55,239 nt of DNA from positions 1 through 55,239 of the forward strand of contig JABCPU010000429.1 of the NCBI GenBank assembly GCA_016800925.1, written 5' to 3'. Source of the stretch: Suillus spraguei. Lineage: Eukaryota > Basidiomycota > Agaricomycetes > Boletales > Suillaceae. Positions 31,533-43,991 of this stretch are shown piece after piece. Position 1 is the first letter of the stretch, and each line of letters opens with the position of its first letter. A program made the position numbers and the translations under genes. A model generated the notes under the pieces. That model made no database searches, had not been told where the DNA came from, and saw nothing but the letters and a program-made list of their open reading frames with translations.

Positions 31533-34500
31533 TCAATTCTCAATCTGATCACCAAGTCCTCTCAGCACTTCTGTATACACCACATTGGTCGTCTTTGACC
31601 CTTCTTCATGCTCTGGAAAGATAGCACACACTCTCTCTGGGTGAGTGCACCTGGACAATGCCACATACAGCTGTCCATGACTGAACACAGGAGTTCTCAA
31701 ATCCAGTCCAACCCACTTCACACTTTGACCTTGAGCCTTGTTGATTGTCATAGCAAATGCAAGACGGACAGGAAATTGTCGACGCTTTAGAGGGATTGGG
31801 TTGTCTTCAGCAGTGGCATCCAGAGTCATCCTGGGGATCAGCACTGTGTCCTGATTGTCTTGCTGGGCTTCATCAACTCCATCCTTGAGAATCCGACATT
31901 TGAGCACATGTGTGGTCCAAGACAGGAGGATCATCCTGGTTCCATTGTAGAGGCCATTGGTGGGATCCAAGTTGCGCAACAGCATCAGAGGAACACCCAC
32001 TTTGAGTTCCAATTTGTGCAAAGGGAACCCTGATGGTGTCAGAGTGTGAAGGAACTCATGGGGAATATATTCATATTCCCTCTCAGCAACTGAGTCTGCA
32101 CTGGTGAACACTGCTTTTTCTCCAGGGAATAATTCAAGAATGTTGGTATTGATTTCATCCACATCAGTGTTCTTTGCAGAGAGGATGGTACGTTCCAGGA
32201 AGAAGGAATCATTCACAGGAGGATGGTCAGGAAGCAGGATAGGAGAGTAGAGGGCATTGATGAGTGACTGGACATTATTGTTGGCACAGCGCATACGAAT
32301 TGGAAGGACAACTGTTCCATCAGCATGTGTGTTCTTTCCAGCTCCAATCTCCAGAAGCCACTTGGCAAATTCATCAGAGGCAGGGTCTTGACCAAGGCGC
32401 ATGTTTGTCTTGAGATGGAAGATCTGAAGCCTTGGCCAAATGCGAGATCTGCAGAAGGTAGCACCCACTATCTGCTCTCTGGATCCATGAGCCACCACTG
32501 GTAGAGTCTGTCTGAAGTCTCCTCCAAAGAGTATGGATAATCCTCCAAAATCAGCATCAACATTGAGAAGGTCGCGCAATGAGCGGTCAAGGCATTCCAG
32601 ATTGTGACGGTGTAGCATTGGAATTTCATCACAGATGATGAGGGAGGTGGCCTTCAGAAGCTCATGCACAACATCTCCTTTCTTGATGTTGCAGGAGCTG
32701 TCTTCATTGATGGGGATTGGAATCTTGAATCGCGAATGAGCTGTACGTCCACCTGGCAGGAGGAGAGAAGCAATTCCAGAGGAAGCCACACACAGGACAA
32801 TCTTGCCTTCAGCACGGAGTTTTGAGGCAATGAGCTTGCAGAGATATGTCTTGCCACATCCACCTGCACTGTGGACAAAGAATGCATGTCCAGGTGTCTG
32901 CTCATTTCTTTGCATGGCATCATTGACCACTGCATCAAAGACTGTCCTCTGCTCCTGATTGAGAGAAAGCACTCCTGGATCCACCATCTGCTGGAGCTCC
33001 TCCTGGTTATACTGGAGCTGCTCAGCAATGAGCTGATTTCCCTGCATGACCCCCCATCTTGCTGCCATTTGAGGTGTAGGCATCTGAGGAATCACTTGCA
33101 AAGACTTTCCATTTTTGCGAAGTTTTCCATCAATGAGATAGAGACCATAGTCATAGACCTCTTCATTTGTAGGGTTAGGAATGTTGAATGGGGCATGAGA
33201 CAGGTGGTGACGCAGATCATCGCAGAGATTGTCCTTGAATTGGTTCCAAAGATCACTGGGGTCTGTAGGGTTGCAGTGGATGAGGATGATGGCAAAGAGA
33301 TTGCGCATGCCATGTCCAGTGCTCATGTGAGAGGCATCCTGCAAGCATTGGATCCATTCATTGTCATCCTCAAGCAGACCTCTACGTCGACATGCCTCCT
33401 TGAAAGTGTCATATAAAACACCATCAACTGTTCGAAGGTTCTCATAGGAGGTGGCCCCTTGAATACATTGTGAGTTTGATTGATAAAAATTGACATGAGC
33501 ATCATACCTTTTACTACAGTCAGAAGCAATCTCAGGTAGAAGCGCTCTCCAGATCCAGGTGCAGCAGAGTACATCCTTCCAATGGCCATTCCACGTTGTC
33601 GTACCTTCCATGCAGTCTTGTTCCATACGAATTTTGAGGGGAAGTCCTGGTAGAGGTGGTCATGGGCTCCAGCTGCCACCAAGATATTGTTGGCATTGGC
33701 TTTGAACCATCCAGTAAGGCAAGTCTCCTTGGTTGCTGCACGCTCAAGAACATCCTGGGCATCATCCTCAGGATCATAAAACACCATGTGTTCATTTGGA
33801 AGGTGGACTGGCAGACGGTAGACAGAGGGCCATTCAAGGTGCATTCCAAACTCAAAGATGTGCCATGCAGCCTCAGTGGAGCTGATGTATCTGGAGTCAA
33901 GGTAGGTTTTGACCTCATCCACTGGTCCTGGCATCTCCAAAGTGGCACGGTCATTTCCCTTGTAGATGTACTTGTGGATGTATTTCACAGACTTGATGGA
34001 AGCACAGACTTCAAGATTGATGTGGCAGTTGAATTCCACCAGGAGTTGTGGAGGGTGAGGAACAACATCTTTGTTGGTGAAGACAGTGTCATTCTTCTGG
34101 ACAGTGCGACCATTGTCAGGTCTTGCATACTCTGGATAGCCATCCTCCTTCATCAATGTCTGGGCACAGAAAGACTTTGGAAAGTGCTTTTTGCAACGTC
34201 CATTCTCTAAGCAACGTTCTGGAGAGCAGGGGCCATGAAGCATGTATTTCTCCACAGCCTCATAGAGCTGGGGATGGACATTTCTGTCAGGTATCTGGGC
34301 AGAGATGAAGGAGTCTATTTGTTCCACAGTGCGAATCTTGTGGTCTGGATCCAGGAAGATGAGAAGGTGCATGTGAGGCAGACCACGCTTTTGATATTCA
34401 ATGGTGTACACCAATCCTGCAACCTTGCCATAGTAGCCATTGCGAACTTTCTTCAGCAGAGCCTGCTGCTTTTGATAGAATACGCGAGCCACCAAGTCTG

Positions 34501-36703
34501 GACGGTCCACAGCAGTTTGACCTACATTAGAAAACTTGTCAGAATCAAGTCATAATAATGCATCAGTATGTCACTTTACCTGGAAGGAGATTCTCAGTAA
34601 TCTCAGGCCAGTTCCCATTGGCAGTCATTGTCAGGAAGAGATCAGGTTTCTTGCAGGCACGGCAGATGGCCAAGGAGTCCTGCAGTAGCTGCTGCATATA
34701 GCGAGGGCTTCCAGAATGAGAGGAGGGAAGGATTATAGCACGACCTGTCTCAGCCAAATTGCCTACTCCATCATTGAGAATATTGTCTGTGAGGCCTTGG
34801 TAGCAGTCAGCCCTGATCTTCTTCTGGTTGTTTCTTATCCAGTTGAGTCTGCTCTGCTCAATGGAAGCCCAAGCATCAACAACATACTGCTGGAACAGCC
34901 TTCCACCACGAAAGATATTGTTGTGGTCAATGCGAGCTGGACGGGATGAAGACGAAAGGCATAATACAGCAGCTGAGTCACTTTTTTGGCACGTGCACGT
35001 CCACCCTGAGGAATGATCATATCAATGTAGAGGTCCCAGCCATCCTCTCCATTGGGAAAGAGAAGGACATAATGAAGACAGGCATATGCATGGTTGAGTT
35101 GACTGATGCGCCTAAGTCGACCATTTTGATAATATAAAATGATGTCGCGTTCATGAGACACCTCCTCAGATCCATCTCCAGGAAGAGCTGCAGCAATTTC
35201 ATTGGCAGTAGGAAGGTTGTATCTTCGACCATCTGTGCCTGGCAGGAAGTGAATACGCACAGAAACATCTGTCTGCTCCTCTGGAGGCTTCTCTTGCATG
35301 ATTTGATAGGCTTGCTTGTAGACAGCAGCATAGGGGTGTTTTCGATGCAACATGTCATGCAGATCTCTGAGAATCTGACGATCAAGACCTTCATTTCCAG
35401 GACGGGTGGTGCGGATGTTGGTGGCTTCTTCAGAGTCATATATATAAAGTTGTGCATATGAAGGCTGGACACCCTCTGGAGGTAGAAGACTGCCCATGAG
35501 GTGATGGAGAGAGCCATGGATACGAAAAGCATTTGGGCCAGATCTTTGAATAGCACGATCCTCAATGTTGACACCAACAGAGGTAAATGCAAGAGCACTG
35601 TTGTATTGGCGAATTTTTGACACAAATGTTCTGTCTCTATATGCCTGCTCCAGCTCAGGTGGCCATGCTGGAAATGGGGGAAGGCTGACTTGCCCTGCAA
35701 GCAGCACATACCAAAGCGAGGGTTTTGCAAAGAGGAGTTGGAGAGTCTTTCACATGCAAAGTGAAGTGCATGACATTTGGGACACTCCACATTAAGGGGA
35801 CCAAGAGTATGACGGTTGGCTGGTTCTGTATATGGTTGGGCTCCATCAGGAATAGGAATGACCTGATTAATATGCTGGTTGTCCTCCTCTTCATGCTCCT
35901 GGTGTTGTTCCTGCTGCTGGATTCTCCTTCTCTCTTCATCATCTGCATGTTGCTCTTGAGATATTGGGTCATTATATTCATGTAGTGCCTCCTCAAGACG
36001 CTCCTGCTCCTCATGAACTCTCTGCTGCTCACGGTTGTGACGGGCCTCCTCCTGTTGACCTGCTCGCTGACGATCCTGAGTTTGACTATTGAAATGCTCC
36101 TCTTCCTGTTGACCTGCTCGTAGAATATCCTGAGCTTGTCTATCTTCCAGCTGCTCCAAGTGAAAGGCATCTCTCTCCTCCTGGCCTTGCCTATGGATGT
36201 GCTCCTGCTGTAATTGCTGCTGGATCTGTTGTTGACGTAAGGTCTCCTGTGCTTGTCTTTCTTCCTCCTGTGATCTGCTGATGGTATAATGCCTCCTGTG
36301 CTTGTTCATGAAGCAAGTTATCTCTAATCTGTTCCTGCTGGAAATAATGTTGAAACTGATTATTAAATTGTTGATGATCAGGTTGAGGTGGCATAGGCAA
36401 AGGTGGTGCAGGATGAGGTCCAAAGTATTGATGAGGATTGTTGAAATTGTGAGGACCAACTGCACCCTCATAGTGAATAGGACCATGCATGTATTGTCAT
36501 AGTTCTGTCTATTCATCTGTTCAGCTTCCTGTTCCTGCTGCCGTTCATGGCGATAATCCTCAGCATGTCTAGCAACCATTTCAGCTAGCTGCTGCTGTAT
36601 GTTGTGTCCCTGTGCAGCTTGCTGCTGCAGCAAATGAAAGGCTGCCAAGTTGTTATGAGCAGCAGGAGCAGGGGCAGGGGCAGGGGCAGGAGCAGGAGCA
36701 GGG

Positions 36704-36780
<77 letters not shown>

Positions 36781-37345
36781 GGCAGGGGCAGGTGCAGGTG
36801 CAGGTGCAGGTGCAGGTGCAGGAGGTGCTGGTGCTGGTTGTTGTTGAGGATTATTACGCCTTCGCCTAGCAGCACGGCGTGCTTCATGACTATTTATTGT
36901 GGCTGCAGCAACATTTGCCATACGACGTTCATACTCATTCTGAAGTGCAGCAGGTGGAGGAATATAACCAAAGGGAGGCCCTAAGGCTGGAGCAGCAACA
37001 GGTGGCCCAGGGGGTAGTGGTGGGTGGTGTAGACGCCACATACGTTGAGCCTCATGATGCTCAATAACATGACGTGGCATATTAGGAAACCTTTGCATGG
37101 GAATTGGACCATGGTTTAGATTTCCCAAGATCTGAGGAATATTCTATAAACATATTAGAACATGTCTTATGAAAATCAGACAATTAATTCCTACCATTTG
37201 AGCAGCATTTTCTAAAGGTTGAGCTATAGGAGCAGGATGGCGACGTGCAGGAGGGGAGCCAATATTTCGCTGATTTCTCTCAGCCTGACGTGCAGCAGCC
37301 TGTGCCCGCTGAGGAGAGGTAGGAGGAGTGGAGGGATTCCTATTA
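31533..37345 (-). pseudogene. Helitron B Rep/helicase (RepHel), two or more frameshifts
   Basis: An upstream exon (NPSTPPTSPQRAQAAARQ) is joined through an intron near 37140-37195 to NIPQILGNLNHGPIPMQ. There follows an Ala-Pro repeat, a Gln/Glu-rich region with frame changes near 36490 and 36250, and the zinc-finger-like CPKCHALHFACE. A frame change near 35700 and one near 34950 (after YYAFRLHP) interrupt the Rep part. After an intron (about 34525-34580) the HUH motif GLPHMHLLIFLD and the Y2 motif VKYIHKYIYKGND are in one open frame to 33523. A last intron leads to ATSYENLRTVDG and an open PIF1-like helicase to 31533, with SAGGCGKT and TINKAQGQSVKW. Catalytic residues of both enzyme domains are therefore present, but the gene cannot be read through from the N-terminus. 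Confidence 0.85.
36655..36830. repeat. (GCAGGA)n-type hexamer repeat coding Ala-Pro
   Basis: AGGAGC/AGGGGC/AGGTGC hexamers are repeated about 29 times. On the minus strand in the RepHel frame they read as alternating Ala and Pro. The other frames give Gln-Glu or Leu-rich readings with no stop, which are artefacts. Confidence 0.93.
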
Positions 37346-38418
37346 AGAATAAATATTAGTCAAAATAAATATATATGTCAATAACTACATACATTGGAGA
37401 AGGAAGATATATGAAACAAAGAGAGAGAAGAACCAAATTTCCAACAGTGGTAGTTCCACTGTGTCAAAGATAAGCCATCATGTTATATATATACAGCACA
37501 GTATCACATACCAAAGATCCAAACAAATATTACCGAGAGTGACTGAAGAAGTACCAGCAGTTTCCAGGATGAGCTAATACCCTGGAAGTTCGACGTATGA
37601 CAGTGCTAAGAACAGCTGAAAGCTGTCCGAGAAATTATCCCGAAGGATAGGATGGCAACTGTAAGAAGGCTGCAAGCAGACCAACTTAGCACAGAAAAGT
37701 GCCCCGCCAATCCAAAATCTCTACACTGTAGTATACCCAGAGGTCCAGAAACAACCAGCGAACACCTGCAAGAACAGATGGCCAGGGAAGTAGGACTTGG
37801 TTACACGTTCGTCTTGAATCAACAGGAGTTCGCGAGTCCAGATGGAATACAGGGCCAGTAACAAACAACAATCACACTCACTAAGCTTCGAACTCCAAGA
37901 TACGGCCAGTCCAGGTCCAGGTCCAGGTCCAGGGGGGTCCAAAGGGTCCAAAAACACGTCAAAAAGCGAAAATGCCTGATATCTGATTACATAATCAATA
38001 ATTTTTATCATAGTTTCAATATATACACTATATAGGCTTACAGGAATCAAGAACAGTGAAAGATATATCTACCAAAGTAAAGCAGAAAAACAAACAGAAG
38101 TTGAGTATGTTGAGAAAGTATTACTTTCTCAAGATGTGGCAGAGGGAGCAGTGGTGGGGGAAAAGAGGAAACGAAGATTGGAGCTCGAGGTATATCTAGG
38201 AAACTACAGCGCACCAGCTGCGCAGTCACGTGACCAAATCACGCAATCACACAATGGGACAACTGTGTCGGCACTTGAAAAAAAACCACGCGAGAAATTT
38301 CCATACCGAGCTAAGCGAAATAAGCGTGAAAACGTGGCATTTAGCGACATACGCGAAAGCCACGCGAGCTAGCGAACACCTTCCCACCTTTCCCCCCTTA
38401 CTTTATAGATAACCAATC

Positions 38419-39624
38419 ATGTCTAGAGTAAGCCCAATCACGCGTATACCTTAGGCACTGACTTGAAGATTGACTCTTTCAATACTTAGCTCTACATTTG
38501 CTCTGCTAAACCTGGCTGCAACGAAACTTTTACCAAGTTCGTCGACTTCAAGAGACACGAGGCTGCACATTCAGCAGAGTACGTATTTTTCCTCCATGGT
38601 ATACAACTCACCTCACTTAGATTTGCTCACGCAGTGGCTTCACGTGCACCTGGCCCGGCTGCAACTTTGCAACAATGATGAAAACCAGCTACGATATCCA
38701 TTTTTCTAAACAGTACGTGCTCATTCATCACCGTCACCGATTCCACTGATCAATAATTTCATTTCATTTCATTTTAGTACGGGCGAGAAACGCTACATCT
38801 GTCCTCATGATGACTGTGACTACAAGACTCACGACCCTGCCCTCTTCACGCGCCACCGCCAGAAACAACATGCGTATGTTGCTCAGGCACGCGGTCGTGG
38901 TGCTGCCTCTGCAAAAGGGTCAGGTGGGACTAAGACTAAGTCGTCGTCCCAGCCCCAACCTCCGGTAGAGCCCCTGCCCCCTGGTACATTCCATCAATAC
39001 AAACTCCACCTCCAACCAATGCAACCGCAACCACAACCGATGCAACTTCAACCTACGCCACCCCGAACCATGCAATCGCAACCTATGCCACCCCGACCCA
39101 TACGGCCGATGCCACACCGACTTATACATCCGCAACTGATGCCACCCCGACCCATACAACCGCAACCCGTGCCATCCCTGCTCATGCAACCACAACCCAT
39201 ACCACCCCAATTCATACAACAGCAACCCGTGCCATCCCTACTCATTCAACCACAACACGTGCCATCCCGACCCATGCAACTACAACACGTGCCATCCCGA
39301 CCCATGCAACCACAACACGTGCCATCCCGACCCATGCAACCACAACTCATGCAACCACAACCCATGCAACCACAACCCATGCAGCCACAACACATGCAAT
39401 TCCACTTCATTCAACACAAACCTACCCCATACCAGGCTCCCCCGCCTACTATCTACAACCCATTATTGGGAGTCTTCTACGGCCCAACAGATACCGCGGA
39501 CGACTACACCATGTATACCGGACCCGCGAGGGCCTCCCATGGGTGGACTGAGGGATGCATGTGTCCTGAATTGATGCAGAGGCGCCTTTCGGAAACACTG
39601 GAGTCTGAATATGGGTATTATTAG
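38419..39624 (+). CDS. Three-finger C2H2 zinc-finger protein (copy 1)
   Basis: Exons are 38419-38427, 38490-38578, 38635-38712 and 38778-39624, totalling 1023 nt (340 residues), all phases agreeing. Finger 1: C-x5-C-x12-H-x3-H (ICSAKPGCNETF...KRHEAAH). Finger 2: C-x4-C-x12-H-x3-H (CTWPGCNF...YDIHFSKH), with its last His codon split by an intron. The classical linker TGEKRY follows. Finger 3: C-x4-C-x12-H-x4-H (CPHDDCDY...TRHRQKQH). The C-terminal part is a Met-Pro-Gln repeat (MQPQ, HVPSRPMQ) and a conserved end with LGVFYGPTDTADDYTMYTGP. It is probably a nuclear DNA-binding regulator; targets unknown. The 5' end of Helitron B lies 9 bp before the ATG, so its native promoter has been separated from it. 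A frameshifted relative is at 47243-47960. Confidence 0.88.
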
Positions 39625-41674
39625 TTCTGCATTATCTCAAGACTCAACGATTATTTTACTTGTGTTCCTTCTCTTTGTCTTTCTTGATCACCTTTTTTTG
39701 GTTTTTGGTTCGTTTGTCTCCTTCCACTGGTTTGTATAAGTTATTATCTCATTATCACCTATTGATATTGATGTAAAGGCACTTTACGGTGTTTTGTCTC
39801 AAGACTAAAACATTCTTTTATCAATGTAATACGTAAGAGTCCGTCAGATTTGGCCAACTTCGAACAAACCAGAATTATTAAGTAAGCTTGCCGGGTTGCC
39901 GTCGAGCGTGACCATAACTATGTCACAGTCTGGATAATCTATAGCGCGCGATCAATCATGCCCCTAACCCGCACCTTTCCTTTGCACTATCATCTACGTA
40001 GCTACCCAATGGCAAAGAAATCAAAACGCCAAATCTGAGTTCCCGCACTCTAAATGTTTACCTCTCCCTCAAGTTTGATTCAGACGCGTTCAGCTCATGC
40101 CCCATCTAGTTGGGAAAGAAAAGTAAGAAGCGAGTAGGTGCTTTAGCACGCGTTTGGTCTACGACTACAAATGTAAACAGACGCTTTTCAGACTTTGTAT
40201 TTTCCGACATCCATTTATTCTCTTCAAACGCTTGCTGTTCCGTCACTAACTAACTCGCGAAATTCAATCTTTTGATGTCTGCATACGGTTGGATTTACTA
40301 AGGTATATTTTTCGAAAAAGTCTCCAAACCAAGCGGCCAGGGCCTGTGGCAAGCCTCAAACAAGCTTATTATGCGACGCTAATGGTACTACGGCCGTGTC
40401 CCACTCAGTCAGTGTGTGATCTTGTCTTCCAAGGCGACGTCGATGGTGCCACGGGTCTCAGTTGGTGCGTGATCTCGTCTTTCGAGCTTCTTAGGCGACA
40501 CTGATGTGCCATGGACCATGTCCCACTCAGTCAGTGTGTGATCTCATCTTTCGAGCTTCTTAGGCGATTAGGCTACGCTGATGTGCCATGGCCATGTTCT
40601 GCTCTCAGGATAGGTGCGATGTTGTCTTTCAAGCTTCTTAAGGGGACGCTAATGGTGCTACAACCATGTCCCACTCCCAGTTTGAGCGTGATCTCGTCTT
40701 TAAAGGTTCCTAGTGGATGCTGATAGTGCCACGGCCATGTTATGCTCTCAGTTGGTGCGTGATCTGGTTTCTCATCTTTCAAGCTTCTCAGGATGGTGCT
40801 ACGGCCATGTCCTGCTCTCAGTTTATGCGTGATCTTCATCCACTGGTATGAGGTGCTGTGGGTTTGTTCCTGTCTATGATATGGGCATTTGTGGTCGCCC
40901 TCTCTCCATATATGCGCTCGCTTCATGGCTCCACTTACAATTTCACCTCCAAAGCGTCATATGCAATGCCAGCAATACACTGCTTGCTATTCTCCGATTG
41001 GTCTTGCTTTCCATTTCGCCTAACGTCAACACGCCCTTTGTCACACTTCAATCTGGCAATCCGTGTGAATAAAACTATCTATGCACTACTGGCCTGTCCT
41101 TTCTGTTGCGAAGTTTTTTTCTCCAGCGCATTCGCCAAATCACAGGATATGTGCCTGAGTTATCGCATATATCTTTATCTTTTCCTTCTTGGTCTCATTG
41201 CATGCAGAAACCAGCGTACCATGAAGATGCCAGTACGGCTGAGCATCCTTATTTTCCTCTCAGTTAAAACATTTGTTGACGACGGTCTTGGTTTGGGAAA
41301 GTACTAGGAGGACCGCTAGGGCGGCGACGCGGCATGGTGCCTCATGTATCATTGTTCAAAGGAGACGAGGGGAACGGGGTCACCTGCGGGCGAGAACTCG
41401 ACCGACGCGCGCCAGCTCCCTGGTGCTCGATGTGCGACCGAGATTACGTGACTTCCTTACAATCTCCACCGGGACAGCGAGCCAACTGCACTATCCAGTA
41501 CCCTTCCCAACACCCTTACCACGGTGCATCTTTCTTCCTGGTGGTCAACAAAACGAGGAACAGGCGTGCTCGAGATTCTGTTACCCACAACGCGTAGCGT
41601 CGCAGGAACGCAGAAACAAATCGTTCGTGGTACTTAACTTTCGAACTACACGGAGTAATTTGTCACTATTGGAT
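39625..41674. other. Spacer with a degenerate tandem repeat
   Basis: Apart from the repeat at 40394-40860 I see no recognisable gene. An open stretch at 41334-41597 on the plus strand with CSMCDRDY has no family I know. Confidence 0.4.
40394..40860. repeat. Degenerate 60-75 bp tandem repeat, about 7 units
   Basis: The phrase CCATGTCCCACTCAGT...GTGTGATCTCGTCTTTC-AGCTTCTTAGG recurs with starts near 40394, 40457, 40516, 40594, 40664, 40735 and 40806. Units vary in length and drift, and stops occur in every frame. Confidence 0.8.
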
Positions 41675-42947
41675 TCATAACAATGTTATCTCCAGCTTCG
41701 CATGTAGGGTGCCCTCGTGGTCTACATATTTAGTCTTACTATAACAGTACAATGTCAATTGGTTCGAGTTATTAAGGAGAAGTGCAAGAAATGCCTCCTC
41801 GATTGCCAAATACACTTACTTGTGCGTTACCCAATCCCCCAGTTCATTCCCTATGCGGCGAGTCTTGTTGGGAGAAAGCGAATTTTGGCAGTCATCCCAA
41901 TTTGGGGATCTTCAGTGGCCAACGGGAGCACAAGGAATAGTTTCATTGTAGATCATAAAACAATCAGACACCACAGTTCATAGAGTCAGAAAAAGTTCAA
42001 CCTACTTCTGAGGGACCAGAAACTCTGTCAATGAAAATGGAATCTTCAGCGCCTCAGGTGGGGACGCACTGTCAGCTTGTTTCCAGCTGTGCGCTTCGAT
42101 CAACAGTACAGCGTTGCTAAGACGCGCTGGATGGCTATACCGAGAAAGACCCATGTCGACGTGCCATATTCATATTCCATCAGTAGGCTCTCGCATCTTG
42201 ATATTCAACCACCATGCACGTCCTGCAAGGGGTGCCGTCGCATCAATGAGGGAAGAAGGCGAGAGACGTGGACCACACACCCTCTGCAATAAATTCGTAG
42301 AACAAACCTACTTTAACAGTCCGCAGTCGTTTTTGGAACATCCCGATTTGCAGAACAACATTGAACTGGTTAGTGGCTTCATCGCATATATGTACCTCGA
42401 GCTTGTCTCGCGGGCAACCTAAAATATTGATATTTCTCACACAGTAGTCTTCGTGGGCTAGTGTAGTGGTATTTCCGGTGCACATTACTGTGTACTACTT
42501 ACACGTTCCAAAATTGAGCCCCCTAAATATTACTTGGTTGTTGGTAGCCATGCATGCAACGTACAAGTCGGACTTGCAATCAGGGGAATATTTGATCAAA
42601 ATCAACTCGTTCAATGCCCAGACAGCGCGTTGTCGATTGTTCATAATTGCCCAATAGAGTGCTGTGTGGCCCTCGATATTTGGTTGGTTTATGATGCTGG
42701 AGAGCTCGGCAGCTGGAAGAGCAGCAGTGCCGGCATTTATATTTGGAGCCACAGAAGAAGGGGTGAAATTAGGGGCTAGGACCATATCACGGATGCGGGA
42801 TAGAACAGCTGCACATTTTTGATCATATGAAGATGTAGACGGTTGATCGCATTGAATCGGACTTGCAGAGATTGCCATGTCATACGAGGGAGGTGCAGTG
42901 GCAGGAGTGGGACCACTGTCAACAAAGACATTGGAATTGGTAGCCAT
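41675..42947 (-). pseudogene. Ankyrin-like protein family, copy 1, with an in-frame TGA
   Basis: An ATG at 42947 starts MATNSNVFVDSG. The first exon has PPSYDMAISASPIQCDQPS, RIRDMVLAPNFTPSS and an ankyrin-like helix pair, IEGHTALYWAIMNNRQ. Introns and phases are the same as in copy 2: CPRDKLEVHICD, then MFQKRLRTV, then GRAWWLNIKMREP, then HPARLSNAVLLIEAH, and the end VDHEGTLHAKLEITLL with stop at 41675. A TGA at 42170-42172 interrupts the middle exon. All splice sites are otherwise conserved, so the damage seems young. The function of the family is unknown to me. It is an inverted relative of 48890-50157. Confidence 0.78.
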
Positions 42948-43717
42948 TGATATGGTGGCAAGCAAGATTGAAATGGTAGGGGGTAAAATACCCTGTCGTC
43001 TATCTATCTATTCTCCACATATATATACAAGGACTCGCCTTCTCTCGGACGACATACTCTGATACTTGTAATGCGTTGCCACTCTGAAATGTGATGTGTC
43101 TACAGTACCAAGATAGTAAATACACAGAAACTCTTCGCGTTCTCACTCATGTAACGAAAAGTCGATGCCGTGAATTCTGTGGCTTTCGAATGCATCGAGA
43201 ATTGCTGATGCAGCGCAATCTCGCTCACCCAGGTTTCATTGAACGGCACAAATGCAGTTGCAGTTTGGTTTGAGATCTAGGCGATGTGGTACGCCGGGAT
43301 TGGTCAACTGAGATTCCATGTTCGCCAATACGATCTACGAAAGCTATGATTTGCGGGTCCCCATGGTCCGAATTCCCGTGTTGAGACTCATTATACGAAT
43401 GCTATGCTATAATGTCGATGGCGAGAGTTGTTGTCTCTCCTGTTCCGCTGACAATGGGACCTGCCTGCCGAAAATCTCTGAAACTTATGAAGGCATTCCT
43501 CTGAATGGTATTCATGGACGACTGCAGATTGCACAGTAAAGGTCATGAAGTTCGTCCAAAATGATTGCTGCGGGGTTTTGAATGAGATCCGCGCAAGGAG
43601 AGTGATCGTTTAGAAGCGGAAGTCACCACAGTAGTGAATAAAAGAGCTAGAAAGAACGATGAACACACAACAACACAGAAGACGCCATAATAGAAGTGTA
43701 TAAAGGTTCAGGAGACA
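42948..43717. other. Spacer upstream of the ankyrin-like copy 1
   Basis: The first 45 bp or so next to the start codon (with CCCCCTA-CATTTCAATCTTGC on the minus strand) are shared with the upstream region of copy 2, at 48846-48875. I recognise no gene in the rest. Confidence 0.5.
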
Positions 43718-43809
43718 GCGATGAACGGAAAGAGCCACGATGGCACAGAACCAAACGACACAGCATGACTGGATTGGTTCTGTGTCATTCGGCTCTTTCC
43801 GTTCATCGC
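43718..43809. repeat. 92-bp hairpin
   Basis: Outer arms are 43718-43736 (GCGATGAACGGAAAGAGCC) and 43791-43809, 19 bp and perfect. Inner arms are 43744-43754 (CACAGAACCAA) and 43774-43784, 11 bp and perfect. An internal loop of 6-7 nt lies between them and the terminal loop has 19 nt. The shape resembles a microRNA-like precursor or a very small fold-back element. No surrounding gene is known. Confidence 0.85.
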
Positions 43810-43991
43810 AACATGCTGGGTGGCTGCATGCTTATCCTGTTTCCTGACTCTTCGACTACGAGCCAGGATTCCTGCCAGTGCTAGACACCTGGCACTCCCT
43901 AGGACCTGCACCAGACCACCCTGCTACAGCATCCTGTAATGCATTGGTTTTCGATGAAGGTCAACATGACCAGCATATGACAAGCTGTCAA

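Larger units (their letters stand above)
31183..38409 (-). mobile_element. Helitron, copy B (7.2 kb)
   Basis: On the minus strand the element starts 5'-TCTATAAAGTAAGGGG at 38409, with host A at 38410. It ends ...GGTGGACTCG at 31183, followed at once by the TC of copy A. About 100 bp inside the 5' end match copy A (TTCGCTAGCTCGCGTGGCTT and neighbours), and the 3' palindromes match as well. The gene region is about 90% like copy A, so the two copies are diverged relatives and not a very recent duplication. Confidence 0.85.

Noticed and set aside
36585..36984. Leu-rich, Gln-Glu-rich and Arg-Ser-rich open frames at the hexamer repeat
   Set aside because: They are other-frame readings of the (GCAGGA)n repeat; the Ala-Pro frame is the one that joins to Rep N-terminal sequence.
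24038..38409. Rep protein as a sign of a plasmid or virus
   Set aside because: HUH and Y2 motifs are followed in the same gene by a PIF1-type helicase, the ends are TC...CTCG and the gene has introns: this is a eukaryotic Helitron.
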